From positions 1 to 32,367 of the forward strand of contig JARLGM010000073.1 of the NCBI GenBank assembly GCA_031292755.1: a stretch of DNA of 32,367 bases, in the 5' to 3' direction. The position numbers were made by a program, and so were the translations under genes. Of the stretch, positions 15,195-24,552 are shown in pieces. The first letter of the stretch is position 1. Every line of letters starts with the position of its first letter. The notes under the pieces are model-generated. The model was not told the origin of the DNA. It did no database searches and worked only from the letters and a program-made list of their open reading frames with translations. The stretch is from Candidatus Sulfopaludibacter sp. Its GTDB lineage: Bacteria; Acidobacteriota; Terriglobia; Bryobacterales; Bryobacteraceae.

Positions 15195-16109
15195 CTGTCC
15201 CGACATCCTCTTTTCAAGCCTTACCTGGCGCTGGTCGCAGTTTGTTTTTTCTGGGGCACAACGTATCTGGGAATCCGCATGTCGCTGGAGACCTTTCCGC
15301 CGCTGGTTCTGCTGAGCACGCGGTACATGCTCTCCGGCGCCATCACACTGCTGGTTGCCCTGGCGCGCGGCTCCCGGTTGCCGCGCGGGCGCGAACTGGC
15401 GGCGGCGTGCTTCAGCGGCCTGCTGGTGTTAGGGATCGGCAACGGCGGATTGGTGTTCGCCGAGGTGATCATTCCCAGCGGCATCGCGGGACTGATCGTC
15501 ACCATGTCGCCATTTTGGATGGTAGGCGCGGAGGCGCTGCTTCCCGGCGGCGAGCGCCTGCACGCCCCCACCATCGCCGGTATGGCCGTGGGACTGGCCG
15601 GCGCCGCTCTCCTGGTGAGTCCGGATGTAGGCACCCACGCCCTCGACCGCAATCTGCTGAATGGATTCCTAATGCTGCAAGTCGGCATGGCGGGCTGGTC
15701 GTTCGGCTCCATTTACCAACGCCGCCAGTCCGGCAGAGCCCACCCCATCGTTTCCGGCGGCGTGCAGCAACTGGCCGCCGGCCTAACCGTAGCGCCGTTC
15801 GCTTTCCTGCTTCCGCACGAGCCCATCCACTGGAGCACCCGCGGCGTCACCGCCCTCTTATACCTGGTGTGCTTTGGCTCCCTGGTAGGTTACAGCGCAT
15901 ATGTGTACGCCATGGATAAACTGCCCGTGGCCATCGTTTCCGTTTACCCGTACGTGAATGCCATCGTGGCGGTGGGCCTGGGATGGCTGTTTTATCGCGA
16001 GCATTTCGGCACCCGCGAGGCCGTTTCCATGCTGATTATTTTCGCCGCGGTGTGGGCGGTGAAGCGCTATTCGCAGGACCCTATGAAGTCCGGTCGCGCC
16101 CCAGCATAG
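15195..16109 (+). CDS. EamA/DMT-family transporter with non-standard start
   Basis: An inner-membrane drug/metabolite transporter with two EamA repeats and about ten membrane segments. The first ATG in frame is at 15279 and would give 276 residues lacking the first helix. The codons just upstream encode PYLALVAVCFFWGTTYLGIR, the classic EamA first helix with its FWG motif, in the same frame and without a break. No ATG, GTG or TTG occurs between the in-frame TAA (15184) and 15279. I therefore extend to the first CTG, at 15195, giving about 304 residues, normal for the family. A GGAG lies only 2 nt before it; a CTG at 15225 is another choice. The last 29 nt overlap the convergent zinc-ribbon gene. 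Substrate unknown, possibly amino acids or metabolites. Confidence 0.85.
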   Translation: MSRHPLFKPYLALVAVCFFWGTTYLGIRMSLETFPPLVLLSTRYMLSGAITLLVALARGSRLPRGRELAAACFSGLLVLGIGNGGLVFAEVIIPSGIAGLIVTMSPFWMVGAEALLPGGERLHAPTIAGMAVGLAGAALLVSPDVGTHALDRNLLNGFLMLQVGMAGWSFGSIYQRRQSGRAHPIVSGGVQQLAAGLTVAPFAFLLPHEPIHWSTRGVTALLYLVCFGSLVGYSAYVYAMDKLPVAIVSVYPYVNAIVAVGLGWLFYREHFGTREAVSMLIIFAAVWAVKRYSQDPMKSGRAPA

Positions 16110-16710
16110 CCCCTAGCGCACCGCCCGCCATGCTCAGACAAATAATGAACACGAACAGCATCAGGAAAAACACCACCACGGCGGTAGCCACGCCTTCGCC
16201 GGTCTGAAGCATTTGCTTCATCTGGTTGAGCATGGCGGGGTCCTGCCACGGTGAGTTTTTGATCTGCTCCTCGAACGTGGAAAGCAGGCGCCCGCTCATG
16301 GCGGCGGGCAGCGCCAGGGCCGTCAACACCACCGTCCAGATGCCGAACATCATGATCCCGGTGATCCAGCCCATGCGTGCCCCCCCGCTGATGTTGAGCA
16401 GCGACCCCGTCTTGCGCCGGTAAAAGAACGCGGCGAAAAATCCCGCCGCCAGCCAGCTCAGAATAGGCAGGACCGTGAATCCCAGAAACGCCGCGCACAG
16501 AGCCACCAGCATGGCGATCCGCACCGCCACCGGATTGTGGAAATTCAGCGGCAGGGGCGCCGCTTTCGCAGCCACCGGCGGTGGAACCACGTACACCGGA
16601 ACAGGAGCCTGCTCCGGAACCGTAACCAGTTCCCGCTGAGCCTTTCCGCATTTGTGACAAAACAAAGATTCCGGCGCCAACTGGGCGCCGCAACTACAAA
16701 ATTCCGGCAT
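16081..16710 (-). CDS. Zinc-ribbon membrane protein
   Basis: A 209-residue protein with an N-terminal zinc ribbon (FCSCGAQL, then FCHKCGKAQ: two CxC/CxxC knuckles about 12 residues apart, residues 5-24). A Pro/Val-rich linker follows, then at least four hydrophobic segments (near residues 65-83, 85-100, 115-135 and 175-200). The layout is that of common bacterial membrane proteins with a cytoplasmic zinc ribbon. I do not recognise a named family and assign no function. It starts 17 nt after the glpX stop on the same strand, so it is probably cotranscribed. There is no clear ribosome site. Its 3' end overlaps the convergent EamA gene by 29 nt. Confidence 0.75.
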   Translation of the reverse strand: MPEFCSCGAQLAPESLFCHKCGKAQRELVTVPEQAPVPVYVVPPPVAAKAAPLPLNFHNPVAVRIAMLVALCAAFLGFTVLPILSWLAAGFFAAFFYRRKTGSLLNISGGARMGWITGIMMFGIWTVVLTALALPAAMSGRLLSTFEEQIKNSPWQDPAMLNQMKQMLQTGEGVATAVVVFFLMLFVFIICLSMAGGALGAMLGRDRTS

Positions 16711-16727
16711 GGTTCGACAATTTCAGT

Positions 16728-17702
16728 TTAGCGGAAACGCACCTTCACGTCGGGCTTATTCTCCAGATGGGTTGTATCGATGAAGCGCACGCGCGGGGTG
16801 GTGGACGTCATTACCACCGCCTGGGTGAGCACTCCGTCACCGGAAAAACGGACGCCGCGCAGCAGGTTGCCATCGGTCACGCCGCAGGCGGCGAACACCA
16901 GGTTACGGCCCGGCGCCAGGTCCGGCGTGGCGTAAATGCGCTTCGGATCGCTGATTCCCATCGCCTGCATCCGTTCCTTTTGCGCATCGTCTTTCACGAT
17001 CAGGCGGCCCAGAATCTCGCCATTCAGGCAGCGCAGCGCCGCGGCGGTCAGGACGCCCTCCGGGGCGCCGCCCGAGCCCATCACGGCATGCACGCCGGTG
17101 CCCGCCACCGCGGCGGCGATCCCGGCGGAAAGGTCGCCATCGGAAATAAGCCGGATGCGCGCGCCGGCTTCGCGAATATCGGCGATGAGTTGTTGGTGCC
17201 GCGGACGGTCTAGCACGACCACTACCAGATCGTCCACGCCCCTTTGCAGACGCCGCGCCACGGCCTTGAGGTTGTGTTTGACGGGCGCTTCCAGGTCCAC
17301 CGCGCCCTTCGCCGCCGGGCCGACGATAATCTTTTCCATGTAGCAATCCGGAGCGTGCAGCAACCCGCCCTTTTCGGAAGCGGCCAGCACGGTAATCGCG
17401 CCCGCGCCGCCCGTGGCGCACAAATTGGTGCCCTCCAGGGGATCTACGGCAATATCCACCGCAATGGCGTTCCCGTGGTTGCGCGACCCCACCTTCTCTC
17501 CGATAAACAGCATGGGCGCTTCGTCGCGCTCCCCTTCTCCGATCACGATGGTGCCATCGATCCCTACGGTGTCCAGGCAGCGCCGCATGGATTCCACCGC
17601 CGCGCGGTCCGCGGCATCCGCGTCCCCCATTCCCATGGTGCGCGCCGATGCGATGGCGGCGTCTTCCACCACCCGCAACATTTCCAGAGACAGGTCAAAC
17701 AT
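16728..17702 (-). CDS. glpX: Fructose-1,6-bisphosphatase, class II (GlpX)
   Basis: A 324-residue cytoplasmic, metal-dependent phosphatase that converts fructose-1,6-bisphosphate to fructose-6-phosphate in gluconeogenesis. Class II signature motifs are present: IVIGEGERDEAPM (residues 52-64), VDIAVDPLEGTNL (82-94, metal-binding DPLEGT), ISDGDLSAGIAAAV and MGSGGAPEGVLTAAAL. Length matches the family (about 320-340). ATG 17702 agrees with the usual GlpX N-terminus (MFDLSLEMLRVVEDAA), although no good ribosome site precedes it. Some class II enzymes in phototrophs also act on sedoheptulose-1,7-bisphosphate, but nothing here suggests that. The zinc-ribbon gene follows on the same strand. Confidence 0.95.
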   Translation of the reverse strand: MFDLSLEMLRVVEDAAIASARTMGMGDADAADRAAVESMRRCLDTVGIDGTIVIGEGERDEAPMLFIGEKVGSRNHGNAIAVDIAVDPLEGTNLCATGGAGAITVLAASEKGGLLHAPDCYMEKIIVGPAAKGAVDLEAPVKHNLKAVARRLQRGVDDLVVVVLDRPRHQQLIADIREAGARIRLISDGDLSAGIAAAVAGTGVHAVMGSGGAPEGVLTAAALRCLNGEILGRLIVKDDAQKERMQAMGISDPKRIYATPDLAPGRNLVFAACGVTDGNLLRGVRFSGDGVLTQAVVMTSTTPRVRFIDTTHLENKPDVKVRFR

Positions 17703-17808
17703 GTTCTATCAGGGTACCAGCAGTTTAAACATGTCGCGTTGTTTCGCCCGCTGTGACATGGCACCTATGGCGCCCCATTGCAGTTTGATATCGCCCGGGA
17801 ACTGCTAC

Positions 17809-20800
17809 TCAGAACATGAACTTCACCGCCACTTGTAGGGATCGTGGGATGTTGGCGATGCTACTGACAACGCCCGCCGAGCCGTAACTGATGCCTCCAT
17901 TGGAGTATGAGGGCGCAATCGAGGTGCCTGGCGCGCCCAGGACCATGTGGTTAGCCACGTTGAACGCTTCGGCCCGGAACTGGAGCGATTTGGTTTCGGT
18001 AATGGCGATACTCTTGGCCAGAACCACGTCCAGGTTGATCCAACGCATGGTGCGGAGGAAGCCGATGGGAGAGTCGCCAAAGCCGTAACCCGGTCCCACG
18101 GAAAGCGACGCCGGGCTTACGAAACAAGCAGGGTTGTACCACGACGAGACGCTCTGGTGAGCCACGGCGATCTGGCAGCCGGGCAGGATGCTCGGACGGC
18201 TGTAACCGGTGATCGAGCCGGCCGCGTCGGAGAGATTCGCCGGATCGGTGCTCAAAGGCGCGACGCCGGCAATGGTGGTGGGCACGCAACCCGTGGCCGT
18301 AGGCGAGGCGCAAATGCTGCTCGCGCCGCCCCAACTCGGATTGAACGCCTGGCCGGAGCGGGCCAGAAACGCGTAGTTGGTTTCCCAATTGCCGAGCACG
18401 CGCGACAGCACGCCTTTCTTCAGCCACCGCTTCCCTGTTCCGAACGGCAGTTCGTACACCGCGGTCAGTGTGAGCACTTTGGGGATGTCGTAGGTGCATA
18501 CACCCTTCGAGAGGTGAGCGTTGAAGAAGTATTGGTAAGGAGCCGCCTCGGCGCCGTTCTCGGCATTGAAGTCTCCATTGGAATCGCCCAGGCATTTTTC
18601 AAAAGTGAAGGCGGCCAGGGTCTCGAGCCCATGGGAGAAGCGTTTCTGGAACTGTGCCTCCAGGGCATGGAAGGTCGAAAAGCCGGTGGACTCGGAGTAG
18701 TTCCAGCCCTGCGACGCGAACGGCATGTATTCGTGCTGGGTAATTTGCGCCTGCGTGAGCGGTGCAGTGGGGCACGTGAATCCCTGGGCCGGATTGTTCT
18801 CGCAATAGGGCCCGCCCTGGGGGTAATTAGCTTTGCAGCACCATTCCAGGCGTTGCGTGTGGCTTCCCACATAGGCTATGGAGAACATGCTGGTGGGCGA
18901 CAATTGATGCTCGATCTGGATGTTCCACTGCTGCGAGCGCGGGTCGCTGTAATTCGGGTCGTTGGTATAACCGCCGAAAGTCGAGCCCCACGGCGTGGGC
19001 GCCACGACGATGGGATTGCTCCCCGCCAGTCCGGTAAGTTGCGAGGTGCCGTAGCCGCCGTACGGACCGCAACTGGTGAGGCTGGTGCAGATGGGCGCGA
19101 CGGTGGGGGTTGGTGACGTACCCATGGGAGCGGTATTGAGCGTGTCGGATACGCCGCGCGTCCACGGCCAGATGGAGCCTTGCAGCGTATTTTCCGCGTA
19201 CTGGCTGCGATAGGCGATGGGATCGTAGAAGATTCCGTAGCCGGCGCGCAGGACCGTGTTATTCATGAAGGTCCAGGCGAGACCGATGCGCGGGCCGATA
19301 TTGTCGCTGATGGCTTTCAGAGCCGGCTGGTTCGGTGAAAACGCGATGTTATTCAGCGTGTTATAAGTGACGCCGCCGACGGTGACGTTGAACGCCGGGT
19401 TCGTGGCACTCAGGCCGCCGGGAACGCACGGCGGTAACTGCGACGAACTGCAACCGCTGGTATAGGCTGAACTCTGGGCGGCTCCGATGATGAACTGCTG
19501 GCCGGGAAGGTTCAGAGCGTTGACCGTCTCTCCGTTGCTGGTAAGAATTTTGACCGCGGGATCGTAATCGTACCGCAGCCCCACGTTGATGGTCAGGTTA
19601 GATCTGACATGCCACTCGTCCTGAACGAAGAAGCCGACCGGCGCCATGCGCACGTGGACCTCTTCGTATTGCGGCACGTTCACTGTCAAGCCGGAAGGGA
19701 GATCCAGCAGCATGGAGGCCAGAGCATTGCCCTGGTTGGTCCCGCACGAAAACAGTCCGGAGGCATTCGTAGGGCAGGTCTGCGCGGTGCTGGAGGTGAA
19801 GGTTTCATAGGTATTGATCTCCAGCCGGTTTTCATACAGATACTCGCCCCCGAAGCGGACAGTGTGATTGCCGTGAGTCCAGGTCATGGCGCCGCTGAAA
19901 TTGTGCTCCGGGTTGGCGCGATGTTGCGGCCCGACGTTTCCGATCCCGCTGTTAGCCGAACCAATGTAGCCGCCTACGTTCAGGAAGAAGCCCGCGGTCG
20001 CATCGAGGTTCGAAAAGCCCGCGGCGGTTTCCGGGTTGTACCCGTTTGGATTGGTCGGATTGACCATGACCGGGCGGGCATTGATTCCGCCGCGCAGCTC
20101 CAGAATCAGGTTCGGCGTGAAGATGTGATCCCACGCGCCGCCGATATTCCAGGTGTGAAACGGACTCGGCGTAATCGACGTGGTCCCCGCCACAATGCCG
20201 TTATTGGTGTCCCACATCATGTAAGCGCGGCCGAACACGATGTTCTTTTCGCTGAAGTGATGATCCACGCGGAAATCGAAATTGTTGGCGTTGTTATTGC
20301 TGGTACGGGAGTCCAGGCAATTGTCGATGGCAAAGGTGAGGTTGGGGGTGAACTGGCAGTTCTTGTATTGCGGCGCGGTATACGCCGAAATCACACTGGC
20401 CAGCTTGGCATCGATGAGCGCCGAGGGAATCCTGTTGCACGGGCTTCCTCCGGTGGCCTGAATTCCGTAGCCCGGCGTGCCGAAGCCCAAACCGGGAGTC
20501 AGCAGCGGCATGGGATTGCCCGATGAGTCGCAGCGGAACGGAACCGAGGAATTCGGCCCCGATTCGGCAAACGGATTGAAGATGGGGTTGGGAGTGAGCA
20601 CTGTCTTGGCCGCATTGACGGATCCGATCAGCGACTGGCTGAAATCTCCCGAAAGCTCCAGCGGCGTGGGGATGTTGGCGTAACTGTTCTGCGGTTGCGA
20701 GAATCGCCAGCCTTCGTAAGCCACATAGAAAAATGTCTTGTTGTGGATGATGGGTCCGCCGAACGTCCCGCCATATTCATTCTGCGTGTAGCCCAGCGGC

Positions 20801-21789
20801 GCGACCGGCGTGCCCGAGAGGATGGCGGAGGCGCCGGCAGAGGTTTGCGACCCCGCCGCCACGTCACCGGCCAGCTTATTGGACAGGGTGGGACAGCTTG
20901 CCGGAGAACAGAAGCCGGTGAAGGGATTGCGCGCATCGAAGATCTGGCTGCGCGCGAACTCCCAAGCCGAGCCATGGTATTGATTGGTGCCGCTCTTGGT
21001 CACGATATTGACCACCGAACCAAGCACATTTCCGTATTGGGCGTCGTTGTTGTGCGACTGCACCTTGAATTCCTGAATGGTGTCGGCGATCGGGGGGATG
21101 GCCCAGCCGCCGCCGCGGTCATCGGTATTGATGATGCCGTCCATGTAATATGCATTCGAGCGGTTGCCGGCGCCGTTCACCGATGCTTTGTAAACGATGG
21201 AGCCGGGAATCGAGATATTGCCTCCGTCCGGATTGCCGCCGGCGCCGGTCTTGCCCGCGGAGTTGCCCTGCGAGGTATCCACCGGATTCACGCCGGGTTG
21301 CAGGATCAGTAACTGGGTGAAATTGCGGCCGTTCAATGGCAGCTCGTGAACCATCGTCTCGTCGATGGTGGTGCCCAGTTCGGTACTGGCGCGCTGCACC
21401 ATGACCGCGACCGACTCGGCACTGACTGTTACCGTCTCGCTGGTGGCGCCCACCTCCAGCGTGATCTTTTCGGTCAACGTCTGGTTGACGTCAAGCTTGA
21501 AAACCGGCAGCGCGGCTTTCTTGAACCCGCCCTTCTCCACGGTCAACACATAGTTGCCGGGCAGGAGATTAATGATGGTGAAAGCTCCGTCCGCGCTGGT
21601 GTTTCTGCTGCTGGTGACGTTGGTGCCCTGGTTGACTACAGTCACTTTGGCGTCCGGCACACTGCCGCCGGTGGCATCCACCACGTTGCCGGTTATCACC
21701 GCCGTGGGAGTCTGGCTCCATAAAGCGCCGGCACATAACAGAAATGCCGGCAGGAAAAAGAGATGGCTACGAAGACATCCGTTCAACAC
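17809..21789 (-). CDS. TonB-dependent receptor, Oar-like (1326 aa)
   Basis: A very large outer-membrane receptor. It starts with GTG at 21789, decided by a perfect GGAGG 6 nt upstream. The signal peptide spans LFFLPAFLLCAGALWSQ. A carboxypeptidase-regulatory-like domain follows (ITGNVVDATGGSVPDAKVTV), then plug motifs VHELPLNGRNFTQLLILQPG near residues 150-170 and IQEFKVQSHNNDAQYGNVLG near 240-260. The barrel ends RSLQVAVKFMF with the expected terminal phenylalanine. Its size and Asn/Gly-rich loops are typical of acidobacterial receptors for bulky substrates. The gene begins 25 nt after the beta-helix gene's stop on the same strand, and a GH88-type gene lies further upstream. Import of polysaccharide fragments is therefore a reasonable inference. 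No SusD-like partner is present, unlike in Bacteroidota. Confidence 0.93.
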   Translation of the reverse strand: MLNGCLRSHLFFLPAFLLCAGALWSQTPTAVITGNVVDATGGSVPDAKVTVVNQGTNVTSSRNTSADGAFTIINLLPGNYVLTVEKGGFKKAALPVFKLDVNQTLTEKITLEVGATSETVTVSAESVAVMVQRASTELGTTIDETMVHELPLNGRNFTQLLILQPGVNPVDTSQGNSAGKTGAGGNPDGGNISIPGSIVYKASVNGAGNRSNAYYMDGIINTDDRGGGWAIPPIADTIQEFKVQSHNNDAQYGNVLGSVVNIVTKSGTNQYHGSAWEFARSQIFDARNPFTGFCSPASCPTLSNKLAGDVAAGSQTSAGASAILSGTPVAPLGYTQNEYGGTFGGPIIHNKTFFYVAYEGWRFSQPQNSYANIPTPLELSGDFSQSLIGSVNAAKTVLTPNPIFNPFAESGPNSSVPFRCDSSGNPMPLLTPGLGFGTPGYGIQATGGSPCNRIPSALIDAKLASVISAYTAPQYKNCQFTPNLTFAIDNCLDSRTSNNNANNFDFRVDHHFSEKNIVFGRAYMMWDTNNGIVAGTTSITPSPFHTWNIGGAWDHIFTPNLILELRGGINARPVMVNPTNPNGYNPETAAGFSNLDATAGFFLNVGGYIGSANSGIGNVGPQHRANPEHNFSGAMTWTHGNHTVRFGGEYLYENRLEINTYETFTSSTAQTCPTNASGLFSCGTNQGNALASMLLDLPSGLTVNVPQYEEVHVRMAPVGFFVQDEWHVRSNLTINVGLRYDYDPAVKILTSNGETVNALNLPGQQFIIGAAQSSAYTSGCSSSQLPPCVPGGLSATNPAFNVTVGGVTYNTLNNIAFSPNQPALKAISDNIGPRIGLAWTFMNNTVLRAGYGIFYDPIAYRSQYAENTLQGSIWPWTRGVSDTLNTAPMGTSPTPTVAPICTSLTSCGPYGGYGTSQLTGLAGSNPIVVAPTPWGSTFGGYTNDPNYSDPRSQQWNIQIEHQLSPTSMFSIAYVGSHTQRLEWCCKANYPQGGPYCENNPAQGFTCPTAPLTQAQITQHEYMPFASQGWNYSESTGFSTFHALEAQFQKRFSHGLETLAAFTFEKCLGDSNGDFNAENGAEAAPYQYFFNAHLSKGVCTYDIPKVLTLTAVYELPFGTGKRWLKKGVLSRVLGNWETNYAFLARSGQAFNPSWGGASSICASPTATGCVPTTIAGVAPLSTDPANLSDAAGSITGYSRPSILPGCQIAVAHQSVSSWYNPACFVSPASLSVGPGYGFGDSPIGFLRTMRWINLDVVLAKSIAITETKSLQFRAEAFNVANHMVLGAPGTSIAPSYSNGGISYGSAGVVSSIANIPRSLQVAVKFMF

Positions 21790-21814
21790 GCTATACCTCC
21801 ATACAGAATCGAAA

Positions 21815-24409
21815 CTATCGGCCTGGGATGGTTACCGGATTGGTAACCGCCGCTTCGCCTTCGCCCGTTGGGTTGACTGCCGCCACGCTGAATGTATAAG
21901 TCTGCCCGGGCTCCAGGCCATCCACCACGGAAAACGTTGTGTGGGCTGTGCCTTCCAGCGTGAGAACCCTCCGGCCGGTGAACGTCACTTTCCGGCCGCC
22001 GGGGTTCACCGTGACGGCGTATGCCAGTACGGGCGCGCCCGGAGCCTTCTTATCGACCGCGGCAGGGTCCTGAAAATGGATGCTGACTATGCCGTTCGCG
22101 CCGGCCAGGGCGGTCACCCTGGCGGGCGGAGCCGGGCGGCGAATGGGCATCTCGCCCGGAGTGACGGGCCGGGACGGCAGCGAGGGTGCGCTATCTCCAT
22201 GGGCATTCTTCGCCGTCACCGTGAAAGTGCTCGCGGCGCCGTCGGCGATACCCGGCACCTTGACGTACGAGGCCGACCGAAATACCTCCGCCGATATGCT
22301 CGCCCTGGCACCGCCGGAGGAGGTCACGGTGTACGCTTGCACCGGTGCTCCGCCTTCATACACCGGCGGGCACCAGGTCACCAGGGCGTAACCGTCGCCG
22401 GCGAATGCCGCCACGCGACTGGGTGATTCCGGGGCGCCTGGCTTGCCGAACGTGCGGTCGAGCAAAGGCCGCCATTCCTTCTCCAGGCCCGCCGCTTCCA
22501 GAATGGCTGCGGGCGCCTGAGCCGGCGAATCGATCAGCCGATTTCCGCGCTCGGTGACGTTGTCCTTTTCGGAATCGGCGTCTCCCTGCTGCCAGTAATT
22601 ATTCAGAATGGCCAGGGGATCGCGGGTCTTGCCATCCTTGCCGTTGTAGTAATCGGCGTGGCGACTGCCCCAGTTGTCAAAGTTGGTATTGAAAATGACG
22701 TTGCCGGAGACGGTGATATTGCACGAACCGTTGTCGGTGTAGATGGCGTGTCCGGAGCCGAACTGGTCGGTGACCACATTGCCGGTTACCTTTTCACCCA
22801 TGGCGAGGCTGGGACCGGTGAGCCCTTGCGTGTAGATGCCGCCGCCATCGGCCAGCACCAGCATGATGTTGAAAATCCGGTTGTGGGCAACAATGTTGTT
22901 CTGCGAATAATTGGCTTGTCCCGCCTGTTTGATTTTGTCCGGCCATCCGCCCCATCCCATGGAGATGGCGGCGTAAGGAATGTGATCGATCTGGTTGTGC
23001 TCGATCATGACGTGGTGCGCATAGCCGGTCACAATGCCGATGCCGCCGCGAAACTCCGCGCCGACGTTCCAGATATGGTTGTTGCGGATGCTGTCGTCGT
23101 GCGTGACGCCGGCGCCCTCGGCCAGAGGCTTGTCCACGCCGCCCAGTTCCACGCCGTTGCCGGAGATATCGGTGAAGGCGCAACCTTCCACCGAATCGCC
23201 TTGCGCGCCGTCGCTTATGTCCAGGCCGGCCGCGCCCAGGTGCAGGAAGGCATCGCCGCGGAACTGAATTCTCTGGCTGTACCGGAGTCTGACGTTGGCC
23301 GGCATTTTGGTCCAGGCGCCGTAGGGGCATTGGCCGTCGCCGCCGGGCGCCAGTTTGCAGAGGCCCTGGGTGGCCCAGGCACGCGGTCCGGTGAGGGTGT
23401 AGTTCGCCTGGATTTCAGAAAAGCCTTCGGGGCTGGATGCTCCCATCCACGCGCCGTAGGAAAACTGGAGACCCCGGAAAGCGATGTCATGTACGGGTGC
23501 ACCGGCGGTGCCCTCGGCGAAGAGCAGGGTTTCCAGCAGGGGAGCTTCGACGCCGGCTTTGGTGAGATCCTCGCCGGCGCGCGGCACATAGTAAAACGTG
23601 CGGGCGGCGCGGTCGAAATAGAATTGTCCCGGCGTGCCGAGCAGTTCGAACGCATTTTCCACGTAGGAGGGCTGTTTGCCAACGCTCGCCGGGCCCACCA
23701 GGTTAGCGGTGCGCTGTCCGGGGCCGAGCAGAATTCTCCTGGTGGAGTTGTCCCAGCAGGGTTGTGCCATAGTGATGGCGGTTCCGCGGACGGACGCCAC
23801 CGGACAGCGCGGTTCGGTCCATCCGCCCAGCCCTACTTCGCGCTCGCTCCAGATGGAATTGCCGCCGGTGTAGACGAATTCCAGGCCGGCGGGATCGCGC
23901 CACCCGGCCATGATATCCGAGGAAGCGGTGTAGCCGGTATTGTTCGGAGTGACAGCGACCGGGAGACGTCCACGGGTGCGCGTGGCGCGGACGCCGTCGA
24001 TGTAAAGTTGGCGCGCGTTCTGCAAACCTTCCGGAGCGGGGGCGCTCCAGAGATTGCGCGCGCCATCCACCAGTTTCCATCCCGTGACCGCGATGCCCCC
24101 GCTGATTACAGGCATGGCGGAAGGGGTGGCGCTGGTGTAAATCACGGTGTGCCCATTGGCGCCCGAGTCGCGGGCGTCGAGAGACAGAGGACGGGTCAGG
24201 CGGTAGGTGCCGGGCTGCAGGTACACGGTAATGTCGGCGGTCATCTGCCGGTTGCGCGCGCGTACCAGGTCGCGGGCATGTTCCGGTGTGCGTACGGGTC
24301 GCGGCTGCGTACCGGGATTGGCATCGTTTCCCGCCGGGGACACGTAAACCTGTGCCGCGGCGCCGGATGCCAAAAACAATAAGAGAACGACCAACCTCGC
24401 AAAGACCAT
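21815..24409 (-). CDS. Secreted right-handed beta-helix protein with two FN3-like domains
   Basis: An 864-residue exported protein. The signal peptide is MVFARLVVLLLFLASGAAAQ. The mature start VYVSPAGNDANPGTQPRPVR, with PGTYRLTRPLSLDARDSG soon after, is characteristic of parallel beta-helix polysaccharide lyases and hydrolases. Coils with repeated asparagine ladders follow (NNHIWNVG, IEHNQIDHI, NNIVAHNRIFNI, ITVSGNVIFN; about residues 420-600). Near residues 670-860 are two fibronectin III-like domains (VAAFAGDGYALVTWCPP; VTALAGANGIVSIHFQDP, ending YTFSVAAVNPTGEGE). Probable role: binding or cleaving a polysaccharide outside the cell, with the FN3 domains as spacers. Catalytic residues cannot be assigned by eye. 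ATG 24409 is preferred to the upstream TTG 24454 because it begins the signal peptide. Neighbours are a GH88-type hydrolase and a TonB receptor. Confidence 0.85.
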   Translation of the reverse strand: MVFARLVVLLLFLASGAAAQVYVSPAGNDANPGTQPRPVRTPEHARDLVRARNRQMTADITVYLQPGTYRLTRPLSLDARDSGANGHTVIYTSATPSAMPVISGGIAVTGWKLVDGARNLWSAPAPEGLQNARQLYIDGVRATRTRGRLPVAVTPNNTGYTASSDIMAGWRDPAGLEFVYTGGNSIWSEREVGLGGWTEPRCPVASVRGTAITMAQPCWDNSTRRILLGPGQRTANLVGPASVGKQPSYVENAFELLGTPGQFYFDRAARTFYYVPRAGEDLTKAGVEAPLLETLLFAEGTAGAPVHDIAFRGLQFSYGAWMGASSPEGFSEIQANYTLTGPRAWATQGLCKLAPGGDGQCPYGAWTKMPANVRLRYSQRIQFRGDAFLHLGAAGLDISDGAQGDSVEGCAFTDISGNGVELGGVDKPLAEGAGVTHDDSIRNNHIWNVGAEFRGGIGIVTGYAHHVMIEHNQIDHIPYAAISMGWGGWPDKIKQAGQANYSQNNIVAHNRIFNIMLVLADGGGIYTQGLTGPSLAMGEKVTGNVVTDQFGSGHAIYTDNGSCNITVSGNVIFNTNFDNWGSRHADYYNGKDGKTRDPLAILNNYWQQGDADSEKDNVTERGNRLIDSPAQAPAAILEAAGLEKEWRPLLDRTFGKPGAPESPSRVAAFAGDGYALVTWCPPVYEGGAPVQAYTVTSSGGARASISAEVFRSASYVKVPGIADGAASTFTVTAKNAHGDSAPSLPSRPVTPGEMPIRRPAPPARVTALAGANGIVSIHFQDPAAVDKKAPGAPVLAYAVTVNPGGRKVTFTGRRVLTLEGTAHTTFSVVDGLEPGQTYTFSVAAVNPTGEGEAAVTNPVTIPGR

Positions 24410-24470
24410 AAAGCAAGCTGCTTGAAATGCTATCACGTTAGCGATAAAGCACAAGCAGAAAAACAGTTGC

Positions 24471-24507
24471 TTTCCGTTTCAGATAAATTGATTTCCGTTT
24501 TCAATAA
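24471..24507. promoter_or_regulatory. Candidate tandem operator upstream of the beta-helix gene
   Basis: The AT-rich gap between the GH88 and beta-helix genes holds two direct repeats, TTTCCGTTTCAGATAA at 24471 and TTTCCGTTTTCAATAA at 24492. Their starts are 21 bp apart, two helical turns. On the coding strand they read as tandem GAAACGGAAA/GAAAACGGAAA boxes, 60-100 bp before the start codon. Same-face spacing and location fit binding of a transcription factor that could switch the beta-helix and receptor genes. The regulator is not in the window. Confidence 0.45.
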
Positions 24508-24552
24508 GACGAGTTCAAGGTCTCAAATGGGATAAAAAGGGCAGACGTATCC

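Noticed and set aside
17730..17760. CATGTC / GACATG inverted repeat between glpX and the large receptor gene
   Set aside because: Arms of 6 bp separated by 19 bases, with no adjacent promoter or terminator signs; likely chance.
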